The position numbers were made by a program, and so were the translations under genes. Below are positions 23,868 to 34,000 of a stretch of 51,629 bases of DNA, one piece after another (within the stretch, counting starts at the first letter, position 1; each line of letters begins with the position of its first letter). Where the stretch lies: NCBI GenBank assembly GCA_028875175.1, contig JAPPFO010000031.1:1-51629 (forward strand), written 5' to 3'. The stretch comes from Chloroflexota bacterium (GTDB lineage: Bacteria; Chloroflexota; UBA11872). The notes under the pieces were generated by a model. It saw nothing but the letters and a program-made list of their open reading frames with translations, did no database searches and was not told the origin of the DNA.

Positions 23868-24698
23868 CTACCTGTTCCGCCGGCGCACAATGAACTTGTC
23901 GCTGCGACGCCGTCCGACGCGAGTTCGGCGACCCTGGGTGGGCTTGCCCCACGGCGTCTTGGGCCCTGGCATGCCAACCGGCGCTTTACCTTCGCCGCCG
24001 CCGTGCGGATGGTCGGTGGGGTTCATGGCTGCGCCGCGCACTTGCGGACGGCGACGGCGCCAGCGTATCCGACCGGCCTTCCCGGCCGACTGATTGCTGT
24101 GATCCGCGTTTCCGACGCGCCCCACGGTCGCCATACAAGCATCGGACACTTGCCGCATCTCGCCCGACGGCAATCGAAGCGTCGCAAAGCCGCGGTCCTT
24201 GGCCATGAGTTGGCACACCATGCCGGCCGAACGCACGAGTTGGGCGCCGCGCCCGGGAGTCATCTCAACGGCATGCACTTCCGTACCCGCCGGGATGCGA
24301 GACAACTGCAATGCGTTCCCCGGCCGGGGCTCGACGCCTGGGCCAGAGACGAGTTCGCTGCCCACGCCGATTCCCACAGGTACCAGGATGTACCGCTTCT
24401 CACCGTCACGATAGTGCAGGAGCGCAATGTGGGCCGACCGGTTGGGATCGTATTCGATGCTAGCCACCACGGCCGGCACGCCGGACTTATCGCGGTGCCA
24501 GTCGATGACCCGGTAGCGCCGCTTCGAGCCGCCACCGCGATGTCGCACGGTGATCCGTCCGCTGTTGTTTCGACCGGCGCGCTTGGATAGCGGCCGCAGC
24601 AGCTTCTTCAGCGGCCGATCGCCTGACAGTTCGGCGTTGTCGACGGCGACATAGCCGCGCCGGCCTGGCGACGTTGGGTTGAAGTTACGAAGTCCCAT
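23868..24698 (-). CDS. rplB: 50S ribosomal protein uL2
   Basis: uL2 is essential for subunit joining and peptidyl-transferase function. It has 276 aa: GRNNSGRITVRHRGGGSKRR, YRVIDWHRDK, RMGxVGNADHSNQ-type sequence and the strongly conserved NPTDHPHGGGEGKAPVGMPG near the end. That last block includes the histidine implicated in activity. It lies 3 nt after rplW. Confidence 0.98.
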   Translation of the reverse strand: MGLRNFNPTSPGRRGYVAVDNAELSGDRPLKKLLRPLSKRAGRNNSGRITVRHRGGGSKRRYRVIDWHRDKSGVPAVVASIEYDPNRSAHIALLHYRDGEKRYILVPVGIGVGSELVSGPGVEPRPGNALQLSRIPAGTEVHAVEMTPGRGAQLVRSAGMVCQLMAKDRGFATLRLPSGEMRQVSDACMATVGRVGNADHSNQSAGKAGRIRWRRRRPQVRGAAMNPTDHPHGGGEGKAPVGMPGPKTPWGKPTQGRRTRVGRRRSDKFIVRRRNR

Positions 24699-24701
24699 CG
24701 G

Positions 24702-24986
24702 CTAGACCCCTGGCACCACTTCAATGCTGTGGCCCTCGCGCAGGGTCACCACGGCCTTTCGCCAGTTGGAGCGCTGGCCTTCAAATCGTCCCATCCGTCG
24801 CGGCTTTCCACGTACGTTCATTACGTTGACCGATGACACTTCCACGTGAAACATGGCTTCAACGGCGCGCTTGACCGCGTGCTTGGAGGCCCCGCGCCGA
24901 ACCTGGAAGACGTACTTCCCGAGTTCACCGAGCGCGGTGGATTTCTCGGTCACGATTGGCCGCGTAATGACGTCGGAAGGGTTCAT
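24702..24986 (-). CDS. rplW: 50S ribosomal protein uL23
   Basis: uL23 is the trigger-factor and SRP docking protein at the tunnel exit. It has 94 aa: VITRPIVTEKSTALGELGKY, VFQVRRGASKHAVKRAVEAM, FHVEVSSVNVMNVRGKPRRM and a basic C-terminal half. It overlaps rplD by 4 nt. Confidence 0.98.
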   Translation of the reverse strand: MNPSDVITRPIVTEKSTALGELGKYVFQVRRGASKHAVKRAVEAMFHVEVSSVNVMNVRGKPRRMGRFEGQRSNWRKAVVTLREGHSIEVVPGV

Positions 24987-25594
24987 GCGCCAACTCGCCG
25001 CTGCAGCGCATCCAACGCCGGCTGGCTGGTCACAATGTGGTCGGCGACGGCAATGTCGTAGAAGTTCAGGGTATCGGCCCGCTCAACGTCCACGTTGGGA
25101 ATGTTGCGCGCCGAGCGCCGCAGTTCTTCCGGCGGGTCAACGTCCACCAGCAGCACACGTCCTGCCAGACCGGCGGCTCGCAACCATGCGGCGCGGTCGC
25201 GAGTCTTGGGTGAATCGCCCCACGATGCCGCCACACGGATGGATTCATCAGCAGCCTTGGCTGCCAGGAGCGCGCGTACGGCTTGACGGCGCTCTCGCTT
25301 GTTCACGTGCAGGCGCGTCCGGCGCGGCTTGGGGCCAAACGCCACGCCGCCCCCTCGCCGGATGGGCGAACGGGCGCTTCCGGCGCGGGCTCGGCCGGTG
25401 CCCTTCTGCCGGTAGAGCTTGGCCGTACTGGCCGCGACCTCGCCGCGGCTCTTGGTGTTAGCCGTGCCCTGGCGCTGACTGGCGGCATGTGCGGTCAGCA
25501 TGCGATGCAGCAACTCAGCGGACGCGTCGGAATCACCAAAGCAGTCGCTGGCAACGGGAGAGATTTCGGCCGACGCCGGCACTTCGGCAGCCAT
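24983..25594 (-). CDS. rplD: 50S ribosomal protein uL4
   Basis: uL4 has an extended loop that constricts the exit tunnel. It has 203 aa. The loop is clear: RQGTANTKSRGEVAASTAKLY, RQKGTGRARAGSARSPIRRG and GGVAFGPKPRRT. The first roughly 25 residues are less conserved than usual and acidic. The start ATG overlaps the rplC stop by 1 nt (TGATG). Confidence 0.97.
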   Translation of the reverse strand: MAAEVPASAEISPVASDCFGDSDASAELLHRMLTAHAASQRQGTANTKSRGEVAASTAKLYRQKGTGRARAGSARSPIRRGGGVAFGPKPRRTRLHVNKRERRQAVRALLAAKAADESIRVAASWGDSPKTRDRAAWLRAAGLAGRVLLVDVDPPEELRRSARNIPNVDVERADTLNFYDIAVADHIVTSQPALDALQRRVGA

Positions 25595-26235
25595 CAGTCC
25601 ATCTTCCGAATCGACTTGCGAACCGGCCGGATCGCGACGACCGTATCGCGCGGCCCGGGCACGGCCCCTACCAGGAGAACAAGTCCTCGTTCGACGTCGA
25701 CCTTCGCCACGGTCAGGTTGCGGGATGTAGCCCGGCCCCCGCCCATACGTCCAGCCATTCGCGTACCTTTGAAAACACGGCTTGGCGATGTGCCCGCGCC
25801 AACCGATCCAGGCGCGCGTTCGCGGTCAGACTGCCCGTGGGTTCGCTTGCCGCCTCTGAAGCCATGGCGCTTCACGACACCAGCGAAACCCTTGCCTTTT
25901 GACACGCTGACCACATCGACTCGCTCGCCAAGCTCCACGTTGGCCACGGTTAGTTCATCTCCCACCGAGACATCCGCGCCCTCGTCGGCCCGGAACTCGC
26001 GGAGCACACGATATGGCGGAAGGCGACCCAGATGACCACGTTCGGCTCGGGTCAGTCGGCGCTCGGGCACGGGGTCGAAGCCGAGTTGCACGGCGGAGTA
26101 GCCGTCGTCTGCTTCGGTACGCACCTGGGTGACGTGACAAGGACCAGCCTGGATGACCGAAACGCCCAGGGCGCGGCCTTGCTCGTCGAACACCTGCGTC
26201 ATGCCCAGCTTGCGGCCGATCAGTCCTACGGACAT
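25594..26235 (-). CDS. rplC: 50S ribosomal protein uL3
   Basis: uL3 nucleates 50S assembly and reaches the peptidyl-transferase centre. It has 213 aa: MSVGLIGRKLGMTQVFDEQG, GKGFAGVVKRHGFRGGKRTH, GQSDRERAPGSVGAGTSPSR and VFKGTRMAGRMGG. The glutamine methylated by PrmB in enterobacteria (in GQNQ) is replaced here by Ala (GAGT), so that modification is not expected. It lies 2 nt after rpsJ. Confidence 0.98.
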   Translation of the reverse strand: MSVGLIGRKLGMTQVFDEQGRALGVSVIQAGPCHVTQVRTEADDGYSAVQLGFDPVPERRLTRAERGHLGRLPPYRVLREFRADEGADVSVGDELTVANVELGERVDVVSVSKGKGFAGVVKRHGFRGGKRTHGQSDRERAPGSVGAGTSPSRVFKGTRMAGRMGGGRATSRNLTVAKVDVERGLVLLVGAVPGPRDTVVAIRPVRKSIRKMD

Positions 26236-26237
26236 GG

Positions 26238-26630
26238 CTACGACTTCAACTCGATGTCAACACCTGCCGCCAATTGCAGCCGCAGGAGTTCGTCCATCGT
26301 TTGCGGTGTGGGGTCTATGACGTCAATCAGGCGCTTGTGCGTGCGCATTTCGAACTGCTCGCGCGAGTCCTTATCGATAAACGGCGATCGAATCACCGTC
26401 CACGTCTTGCGCTCCGTAGGCAGCGGAATCGGACCGCGCACGTCGGCGCCCGTCCGCCCGGCGGTGTCAATGATTCGCCGGGCCGCATCGTCCAGCACCC
26501 GGTGGTCGTACGCCTTCAGGCGGATTCTGATCCGCTGCGTGGGCGACTGCCGTCGCGGCCGCGCAGGGGCACGCCGCGCCGAGGCTTCCAACGAAGCCTG
26601 GCGTGGCGGTCGCGTGCGCGCTTGTGCCAT
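26238..26630 (-). CDS. rpsJ: 30S ribosomal protein uS10 with basic N-terminal extension
   Basis: uS10 belongs to the 30S head and also pairs with NusB in antitermination. The core from about residue 32 is typical: QRIRIRLKAYDHRVLDDAAR, TGADVRGPIPLPTERKTWTV, SPFIDKDSREQFEMRTHKR and LIDVIDPTPQTMDELLRL. About 28 residues rich in Arg, Ala and Pro precede it, giving 130 aa against the usual 102-105. An internal start is possible, but the only good spacing to tuf favours the long form. Confidence 0.95.
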   Translation of the reverse strand: MAQARTRPPRQASLEASARRAPARPRRQSPTQRIRIRLKAYDHRVLDDAARRIIDTAGRTGADVRGPIPLPTERKTWTVIRSPFIDKDSREQFEMRTHKRLIDVIDPTPQTMDELLRLQLAAGVDIELKS

Positions 26631-26633
26631 GGG

Positions 26634-27836
26634 TTACTTGACGATGTTCGTTACAACGCCCGCGCCGACGGTTACGCCGCCTTCGCGAATGGCGAAGTTG
26701 ACCCCGTCTTCCAGCGCGATCGGCTGGTGCAGGCGAACGGTCATCTCCACGTTGTCGCCGGGAACCACCATTTCCGTCCCGGCCGGCAACTCGATCTCGC
26801 CGGTTACGTCCGTCGTCCGAATGTAGAACTGCGGACGATAGCCGCTGAAAAACGGCGTGTGGCGCCCACCCTCGTCCCGCGTCAGCACATAAACCTGTGC
26901 GTGGAATTCGGTGTGCGGGGTGATCGAGCCGGTTTTGGCCAACACCATGCCGCGCTCGACCTCGTCACGCTCGATTCCGCGCAGGAGGCAGCCGACGTTG
27001 TCGCCGGCGACGCCTTCATCGAGCGTCTTGCGGAACATCTCCACGCCGGTGACAACGCGCTGGTCAATCTCGGAGCGCATCCCGACGATGTCGATCTGCT
27101 CTCCGACCTGAACCTTGCCGCGTTCGACGCGGCCCGTGACCACGGTGCCGCGGCCTTTGATTCCAAAGACGTCCTCAACCGGCATCAGGAACGGCTGGTC
27201 GACTGGACGCTCCGGCTGCGGGATGTAGGTGTCCACGGCCTCCATGAGTTCGAGGATCGGCTGGTACTCGGGCGCATCCAGGTCCGTGCTCTCCGACTCC
27301 AGAGCTAACAGCGCACTGCCCGGAATGATCGGCGCGTTGTCGCCGTCGAAGTCGTACTTGTTCAAGAGGTCGCGAAGCTCGAGCTCAACGAGCTCCAGTA
27401 GCTCCTCGTCCTCGACAATGTCGGCCTTGTTGAGAAAGACCACGATTGCGGGCACATCAACTTGACGAGCCAGGAGCACGTGCTCGTAGGTCTGGGGCAT
27501 CGGCCCGTCGTCCGCGCCAACGACCAGGATCGCGCCATCCATCTGGGCGGCGCCGGTGATCATGTTCTTGATGTAGTCCCGGTGGCCGGGCGCGTCGATG
27601 TGCGCGTAATGCCGGCTCTCGGTCTCGTACTCCGCGTGCGTGATGGAAATCGTGATCCCGCGTTCCTTTTCCTCAGGCGCGCGGTCGATCTCGTCAAAGG
27701 CCATGAAGTCGGCCAGTTGCTTGTATGAGAGCACCTTGGTAATCGCCGCGGTCAACGTGGTCTTGCCGTGGTCGACATGGCCAATCGTGCCGACATTTAC
27801 GTGCGGCTTGGTTCGTTCAAAGTGTTGGCGTGCCAT
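26634..27836 (-). CDS. tuf: Elongation factor Tu
   Basis: EF-Tu is the GTPase that delivers aminoacyl-tRNA. It has 400 aa with G1 GHVDHGKT, switch II region DAPGHRDYIKNM, G4 NKAD and a full set of domains II and III (for example GRGTVVTGRVERG and GYRPQFYIRTTDVTGEI). The APGHRDY variant (many bacteria have CPGHADY) is one reason to think of Chloroflexota. A single copy is present here. It ends 3 nt before rpsJ and starts 29 nt after fusA. Confidence 0.98.
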   Translation of the reverse strand: MARQHFERTKPHVNVGTIGHVDHGKTTLTAAITKVLSYKQLADFMAFDEIDRAPEEKERGITISITHAEYETESRHYAHIDAPGHRDYIKNMITGAAQMDGAILVVGADDGPMPQTYEHVLLARQVDVPAIVVFLNKADIVEDEELLELVELELRDLLNKYDFDGDNAPIIPGSALLALESESTDLDAPEYQPILELMEAVDTYIPQPERPVDQPFLMPVEDVFGIKGRGTVVTGRVERGKVQVGEQIDIVGMRSEIDQRVVTGVEMFRKTLDEGVAGDNVGCLLRGIERDEVERGMVLAKTGSITPHTEFHAQVYVLTRDEGGRHTPFFSGYRPQFYIRTTDVTGEIELPAGTEMVVPGDNVEMTVRLHQPIALEDGVNFAIREGGVTVGAGVVTNIVK

Positions 27837-27865
27837 TCGCTCCTGTGCTCCTGCGCAGTACGCGG

Positions 27866-29938
27866 TTACGAAACCGGCGTCAGAACTCCGTCCGCGGCAC
27901 CTGCTCGTTGGGTAACCGCGTAGTGGGAAAATTCCATCGAGAACGTTCCGCGACCCTGCGTCGCCGAACGCAACTCGTTAGCGTACCCGAACATTGTCGC
28001 CAGCGGTACCTCGGCCGCGATGATGTGCGATCCGCCACGCATGTCAGCGCCGTGGATGGTGCCCCGTTTGGCGGCCAAACCGGCCAGCGTGTCGCCCACG
28101 TAGTCCTCGGGCACAACGACTTGCACGCCCATTACCGGCTCCATCACATCCGTTCGCGCCTGGTTCAGCGCGTCCTCCACCGCCATGGCGCCGGCGATCT
28201 CAAACGCGAGTTCCGACGAGTCGACCTCGTGGTGCGAGCCGTCGACCAGGGTGATGCGAACGTCGGTGACCTCCATGCCCTGCGGGCCGCTGGTCAACCG
28301 GCGCGCGGCCCCGCGCTCGGCGGCGGGAATGAACTGCACGGGAATCGCACCGCCCACGATGCGCCGTTCAATCTGAACGCCCGTACCCAACGCCAGCGGC
28401 TCAAGCTCAACCGTCACGTCGCCATACTGCCCGCGACCGCCGGTTTGGCGAATGAAGCGGCCACGCCCGGTGGCTTCCCGGCGGGGGCGCTCGCGGTAGG
28501 ACACCTGCGGCCGGCCGACATTAGCGCCCACCCGGTACTCGCGAAGCAGGCGGTCCACGATGACCTCAAGATGCAACTCGCCCATGCCGGCAATAAGCGT
28601 CTGCCCCGTCTCCTCATTGGCGCTGATTCGGAAGGTCGGATCTTCCTCACCCAGCCGCCGCAGCGCGTCGATAATCTTGTCCTGGTCGCCGCGGCTCTTC
28701 GGTTCGATGGCGATGGTCACCACGGGCTCGGGGAAGGTGATGGACTCCAGTTGCAGGGGGTACTTGGGGTCCGTCAGGGTGTCGCCGGTATTGGTCGCGC
28801 GGACTCCCACGGCGGCCAGAATGTCGCCGTAGCGGATTGCGTCGGTAACTTCCTCGCGCTTGTCGGCGTGCATCCGCAGAACGCGTGACAGGCGCTCGCG
28901 CTTTCCGGCGGCTGTATTCAGCACGGTGGACCCCGGCTTGATGGACCCCGAATACACGCGGAAGTAGGCCAGCTTGCCGGCGTGCGGATCCGCCACGATC
29001 TTGAACGCGATCGCGGTGAACGGATCGTCTTCCGCGGGACGCCGTTGCTCTTCCGCGCCGGTCTTCGGGTTGATTCCAGTCACCGGCGGAACGTCCAGCG
29101 GCGATGGGAGATAGTCTGTGATGGCGTCCAGCAACGGCTCGATGCCCTTGTTGCGCAAGGCGGAACCCATCAGCACCGGAACTCCCTGGGCCGCCACGGT
29201 CATCCGCCGTAGGGCGACCTTCAACTCGGCGGTCGGGAGGTCCTCGCCATCCAGGTACTTGGTGGCAATGTCGTCATCGAGCTCAGCCAGGGCCTCGATC
29301 ATTTGCTCGCGCGCGTCGAGCGCGGACGCTTCCAGTTCCGCCGGAATCGGGCCTCGCTCAGGGGCTGCAAGACTGTCCGCCGGCCAGCGGATGACGTGCA
29401 TGGCCACGAGGTCAATCACGCCCTCGAAATCGGCTTCAAAGCCGACCGGAATCTGGATAGGCACGGGATTGGCGCCCAGCCGTTCGCGGATCGATTCGAT
29501 CGTCGCGTCAAAGTCCGCTCCGCGCCGGTCCATCTTGTTGATGAACGCGACCCGCGGGACGCTATAGCGGTCTGCCTGCCGCCAGACGGTCTCCGACTGC
29601 GGCTCCACGCCATTGACGGCGTCAAAGACGACAACCCCGCCATCGAGCACCCGCAACGAACGCTCGACTTCAGCGGTGAAGTCAACGTGACCCGGCGTAT
29701 CGATGATGTTGATTCGGTGGTCGTTCCATGAAGCCGTGGTGGCGGCGGCCACAATCGTGATTCCCCGCTCGCGTTCCTGCGCCATCCAATCCATCTGGGC
29801 GTTGCCGTCGTGGACTTCGCCAACACGGTGAATCCGGCCGCAGTAGAACAGGATGCGTTCGGTGGTGGTGGTCTTGCCCGCATCGATGTGGGCAATGATT
29901 CCAATGTTGCGCGTGCGCGAAATATCCTGGGTGTTCAT
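27866..29938 (-). CDS. fusA: Elongation factor G
   Basis: EF-G is the translocation GTPase and, with RRF, helps in ribosome recycling. It has about 690 aa with AHIDAGKTTTTERILFYCG, the switch motif DTPGHVDFTAEVERSLRVLD, NKMDRRGADF, and domains III-V (YRERPRREATGRGRFIRQTG and ending in AQxAGAADGVLTPVS-like sequence). I favour the ATG at 29938 (MNTQDISRTRNIG), which has GAGG just upstream. An ATG three codons earlier at 29947 is also open. Confidence 0.97.
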   Translation of the reverse strand: MNTQDISRTRNIGIIAHIDAGKTTTTERILFYCGRIHRVGEVHDGNAQMDWMAQERERGITIVAAATTASWNDHRINIIDTPGHVDFTAEVERSLRVLDGGVVVFDAVNGVEPQSETVWRQADRYSVPRVAFINKMDRRGADFDATIESIRERLGANPVPIQIPVGFEADFEGVIDLVAMHVIRWPADSLAAPERGPIPAELEASALDAREQMIEALAELDDDIATKYLDGEDLPTAELKVALRRMTVAAQGVPVLMGSALRNKGIEPLLDAITDYLPSPLDVPPVTGINPKTGAEEQRRPAEDDPFTAIAFKIVADPHAGKLAYFRVYSGSIKPGSTVLNTAAGKRERLSRVLRMHADKREEVTDAIRYGDILAAVGVRATNTGDTLTDPKYPLQLESITFPEPVVTIAIEPKSRGDQDKIIDALRRLGEEDPTFRISANEETGQTLIAGMGELHLEVIVDRLLREYRVGANVGRPQVSYRERPRREATGRGRFIRQTGGRGQYGDVTVELEPLALGTGVQIERRIVGGAIPVQFIPAAERGAARRLTSGPQGMEVTDVRITLVDGSHHEVDSSELAFEIAGAMAVEDALNQARTDVMEPVMGVQVVVPEDYVGDTLAGLAAKRGTIHGADMRGGSHIIAAEVPLATMFGYANELRSATQGRGTFSMEFSHYAVTQRAGAADGVLTPVS

Positions 29939-29971
29939 GGGCCTCATGTCTCGGGATTCAGACAGGTGGAA

Positions 29972-30442
29972 CTAATACGCGTAAATCGCGAACGCGCGGT
30001 TCGCTTCCGCCATGCGATGTATCTCATCGCGCCGCCGAACCGCACCGCCCTGTCCGTCGGCGGCTTCCATCAACTCCGCGGCTAGACGCTCGGGCATGGA
30101 GCGGCCGCCACGACTTCGCGAGGCGTCAATCAGCCAACGCACGGCCAACGAGTAGCGACGGTCTCCACGTATCTCCACGGGAACCTGATAATTCGCGCCA
30201 CCCACGCGTCGCGGCTTAACTTCAATCTGCGGCATCGCGTTGCGCACGGCGGCTTCAAAGACGTCGATCGCGGGCGCACCAGTCCGGCCTTCAATGATGT
30301 CAAAGGCGCGATAGACGATCCGCTGCGAAAGCGACTTCTTGCCACTCTGCATGATCTTGTTGATAAAGCGCTGGACCGTGCGGTTATTAAAGCGCGGATC
30401 CGGAGGAATCACGCGGCGCTCTGGCCGCTTACGGCGAGGCAT
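29972..30442 (-). CDS. rpsG: 30S ribosomal protein uS7
   Basis: uS7 initiates assembly of the 30S head and contacts the E-site tRNA. It has 156 aa: MPRRKRPERRVIPPDPRFNN, FINKIMQSGKKSLSQRIVYR, ALNxAPxIEVKPRRVGGANYQ-type sequence, PVEIRGDRRYSLAVRWL and a RRRDEIHRMAEANRAFAIY end. A 72-nt gap separates it from rpsL. Confidence 0.98.
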   Translation of the reverse strand: MPRRKRPERRVIPPDPRFNNRTVQRFINKIMQSGKKSLSQRIVYRAFDIIEGRTGAPAIDVFEAAVRNAMPQIEVKPRRVGGANYQVPVEIRGDRRYSLAVRWLIDASRSRGGRSMPERLAAELMEAADGQGGAVRRRDEIHRMAEANRAFAIYAY

Positions 30443-30514
30443 CAGAGGGCGTTTGGCCGCTGAGCGGCGACACTGGCGGTGAACATCATCGGATCGGCGG
30501 CTGTAACCCTGGCT

Positions 30515-30928
30515 CTAGCTTCCGCGCTTCGCGCCGTATTTTGACCGGCTTCGACGCCGACCTTCCACGCCATCCGCGTCCAAGGTCCCGCGCACGATGT
30601 GGTAGCGAACACCCGGCAGGTCGCGAACCCGGCCGCCACGGATCAGCACCACCGAGTGCTCCTGAAGTCGATGGCCCTCGCCCGGTATATAGGCGGTCAC
30701 TTCAATGCCATTGGATAGGCGTACCCGCGCCACCTTACGTAGCGCCGAATTGGGCTTCTTTGGCGTTACCGTGCGAACCAACGTGCAAACGCCCCGCTTC
30801 TGCGGGGAACCTTCACCACGCTGCATGCGTCGCCGCAACCCGTTATAGGAGTAGTGCAACGCCGGCGCCTTTAACTTGCCCCGGCGCTGCTTTCGTCCCT
30901 TGCGAACGAGCTGATTAATCGTCGGCAC
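30515..30928 (-). CDS. rpsL: 30S ribosomal protein uS12
   Basis: uS12 is the decoding-centre protein and the classic site of streptomycin-resistance mutations. From the GTG at 30928 it has 137 aa: PTINQLVRKGRKQRRGKLKA, GVCTLVRTVTPKKPNSALRK, VARVRLSNGIEVTAYIPGEG and HRLQEHSVVLIRGGRVRDLP. The lysines usually mutated in resistance are present. AGG lies about 7 nt before the GTG. The frame runs further upstream to 30982 without family similarity. Confidence 0.97.
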   Translation of the reverse strand: MPTINQLVRKGRKQRRGKLKAPALHYSYNGLRRRMQRGEGSPQKRGVCTLVRTVTPKKPNSALRKVARVRLSNGIEVTAYIPGEGHRLQEHSVVLIRGGRVRDLPGVRYHIVRGTLDADGVEGRRRSRSKYGAKRGS

Positions 30929-31000
30929 GGTGTAACCTACGGATCCCTTACGTAGAAAAGGCGCGGCGGCGACGCACCGCACGCGACATCGGGAAGCCTA

Positions 31001-34000
31001 TCACCGGCTTTCCCCATCGTCAACGTTTTCGCCGTCCGCCGCCGGATCCGGACGTACGGCCGACGATTCGTCGATACCGAGCTCCTCCGAGGGGCGCAGG
31101 AAATCGGCAAACTCATCGCTGGCGCCGCTTGGCGACGTTTCAATGCCGGCCAGCAGGTCGCTTTCGGCGGCGTCCATTGGCGGCGCACCGCCCGCCGCGA
31201 CACCGGCCTGGGCGCCGATGTCCAGGTCCGGAGCCGCGTCAGCGCCATTGTCGGGATCGCGCAGATCGTCAAGCGACACCCCCTCGGCCATGTGCATGGC
31301 CTCGGTGTCGATCAGGACGTCCGACTGGCTGGGGGCTTCGAGCGCCGGACCGTGATAGCGATCCCATCCCGTACCAGCCGGAATGAGCTTGCCGATGATC
31401 ACGTTCTCCTTCAGCCCATGCAACTGATCGGTCTTGCCTTCCACCACGGCTTCTGTGAGCACGCGCGTGGTGTCCTGGAACGATGCCGCGGCCAGAAAAC
31501 TCTCGTTATTCAACGAGGCCTTGGTCACGCCCAGCAACACTTCGTGCGAGTCCGCAGCCTGGCCGCCGGTTTCCGCGACTTGCACGTTGGTCTGGGCAAG
31601 CGTGGACCGGTCGACCAGCGTGCCTGGCAAGAGCGAGGTGTCACCCGGCGTGTCCACGGTGTTGTGGCGAAGCATCTGGCGGATGATGATCTCGATGTGC
31701 TTGTCGTTCACCGCCACGCCGACCATGCGGTAGACACGCTGGACTTCGCTGACGATGTACTGCTGCAACTGGGCACGGCCGCGCAGCCGCAGGATGTCGT
31801 GCGGGTTAAGCGGTCCTTCGGTGAGCTGATCGCCCTCGCGGACAAACTCGCCGCTATGTACGCGCAGTTCAGCGGCCAGCGAGACCGGGTACTCGCTGAC
31901 ATCTTCCTCTTCGGCGCGAACGACGATCCGGCCCTCGTGAATCTCCACGACTCCGTCAGCCTCGGCCGTGACGCCAATGCCGGCGACCTTGGCCAGCGCG
32001 CGCTTGCTGATCGTGTTGGTCTTGCTCTTGGCCTTGCGAGCCAGCAGGTCCTCCGCCTCGGCCGTCGGCACGGCCAGAACCCCGTTCCTGGCAATGTCGG
32101 CGCCGTCGTCGACAATCGGGACCATGCCCGGCTCAAGCGTGTACTCGTACTCGTGCACGTGAGCTGAAACAACCCGTACTCGCCGCTGCTCGTCCTCTTC
32201 AATGACTTCGACCGTGCCGTCGATGTCGCTCATCACGGCGACACCCTTGGGGATCCGCGCCTCGAAGAGTTCCTGCACTCGCGGCAAGCCCTGCTCCTTA
32301 TCCACGATGTCCGCGCCCACGGTCGCGATGCCACCCAGATGGAAGGTCCGCATCGTGAGCTGCGTCGCCGGCTCGCCCATGGACTGGGCGGCGATGATGC
32401 CAACGGCGGCGCCCTCCGCCACCAATCCGTGGCGAGCCAGGTCCATGCCGTAGCACATCTGGCACAGGCCGCGAGCGTTGGCGCAGGTCATGGGCGATCG
32501 GATCGTGGCCGACTGCACGCCGGCGTCATCAATCAGCTTGACCAGGTCGTGATCGATCAGCGTGCCCAACGGCACGATGATTTCACCGGTGTCCGGATGC
32601 ACGATCGGTCGTGCCGGAAAGCGGCCAAAGCAGCGGACGCCCACGGAATCCAGCACCTCGTCCAGGGTCCCGACTTCCACGGGAATCCCGTCCAACGTGC
32701 CGCAGTCGTCGCCCATGACAATCACGTCCTGGGCCACGTCCACCAGCCGGCGGGTGAGATAGCCACTGTCGGCGGTGCGGAGCGCCGTGTCGGCCAGCCC
32801 CTTGCGTCCGCCGTGCGTGGAGATGAAGTACTCGTGCGCCGACATCCCCTCGCGGAAGTTCGCGCGTACGGGCATTTCGATGATCCGGCCAGCCGGGTTG
32901 GACATCAGTCCACGCATCCCCGAGATCTGCCGGATCTGGTCAAAGTTGCCCTTGGCCGCGCCTGAGTTGCCCATCATGAAAACAGGACTCATCGGATCGA
33001 GGCTCGTCTCCACGGAGCTTGAGACGGTGGCCATGGCATCGGTCCAGGCCTTGACGGTGAGCCGGTAGCGTTCGTCGTCGGTGATTAGTCCGTCGTCGAA
33101 GCTGGCCCTGATGGCGCTGACCCGGGCATCCGTTTCCTGCTCGACCTGGCGCTTGACCGCAGGGATCTCAAGATCCGTGATCCCCATCGTCACGCCCGAG
33201 CGCGTGGCCCACTGCATGCCCAGGTTCTTGAGCTGGTTGGCGACCTCGCCGGTTACGTCCATGTCGGTGTTGAAGAACACCATCTCGATCACACGACGCA
33301 GGCCGCCCTTGTCCAGCTGTTCGTTGACGAACCGCAACTCTCGAGGGATGGCTTGGTTGAGCATGATTCGCCCGGCGGACGTCGTGATGAATGCCGGACC
33401 GTCCTGGCCGGCCACCTCGTCTGGGAAGTCCTCAGGCGTAACTCGCAGGCGGATCCTTTCCTGCAGATTCACCGCATTGTGGTCGTAGGCCAGCATGGCG
33501 TCGGTGAAATTGCCGAAGGCCTGAAGGTCGTCCTCGTCTCGGTCATCCGGCTTGATCTGGGTCAGGTAATAAGCGCCCAGCACCATGTCCTTCGTCGGGC
33601 TGACGATGGGCGTCCCATCCGCCGGCGAAAGGATGTTGTGGGTGCTCTTCATGATGTGGCGGGCCTCGTCCTGCGCCGCTCGGCTCAGCGGCACGTGGAC
33701 GGCCATCTGGTCGCCATCGAAGTCGGCATTAAACGCCGTGCACACCAGCGGATGTATCTGGATGGCGCTGCCGCGAACCAGCACGATGTCGAACGCCTGG
33801 ATCCCCAGCCGGTGCAACGTCGGCGCGCGGTTTAGCAGCACGGGATGGTCGCGCGTGACTTCCTCCAACGCATTCCACACCAGTGGCTCGGGATGCTCCA
33901 CCATTCGCTTGGCGCTCTTGATGTTGCTGGCATGCCCGTCGTCCACGAGCTTGCGCATCACGAACGGTTTGAACAGCTCCAGGGCCATCTTGGTCGGGAG

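Noticed and set aside
26274..27308. Long plus-strand open frame of 344 codons opposite tuf
   Set aside because: It is a mirror frame of the highly biased GC-rich EF-Tu codons and has no recognisable domain.
27830..28888. Plus-strand open frame of 352 codons opposite fusA
   Set aside because: It is an antisense frame produced by EF-G codon bias. It is rich in His and Arg with no family features.
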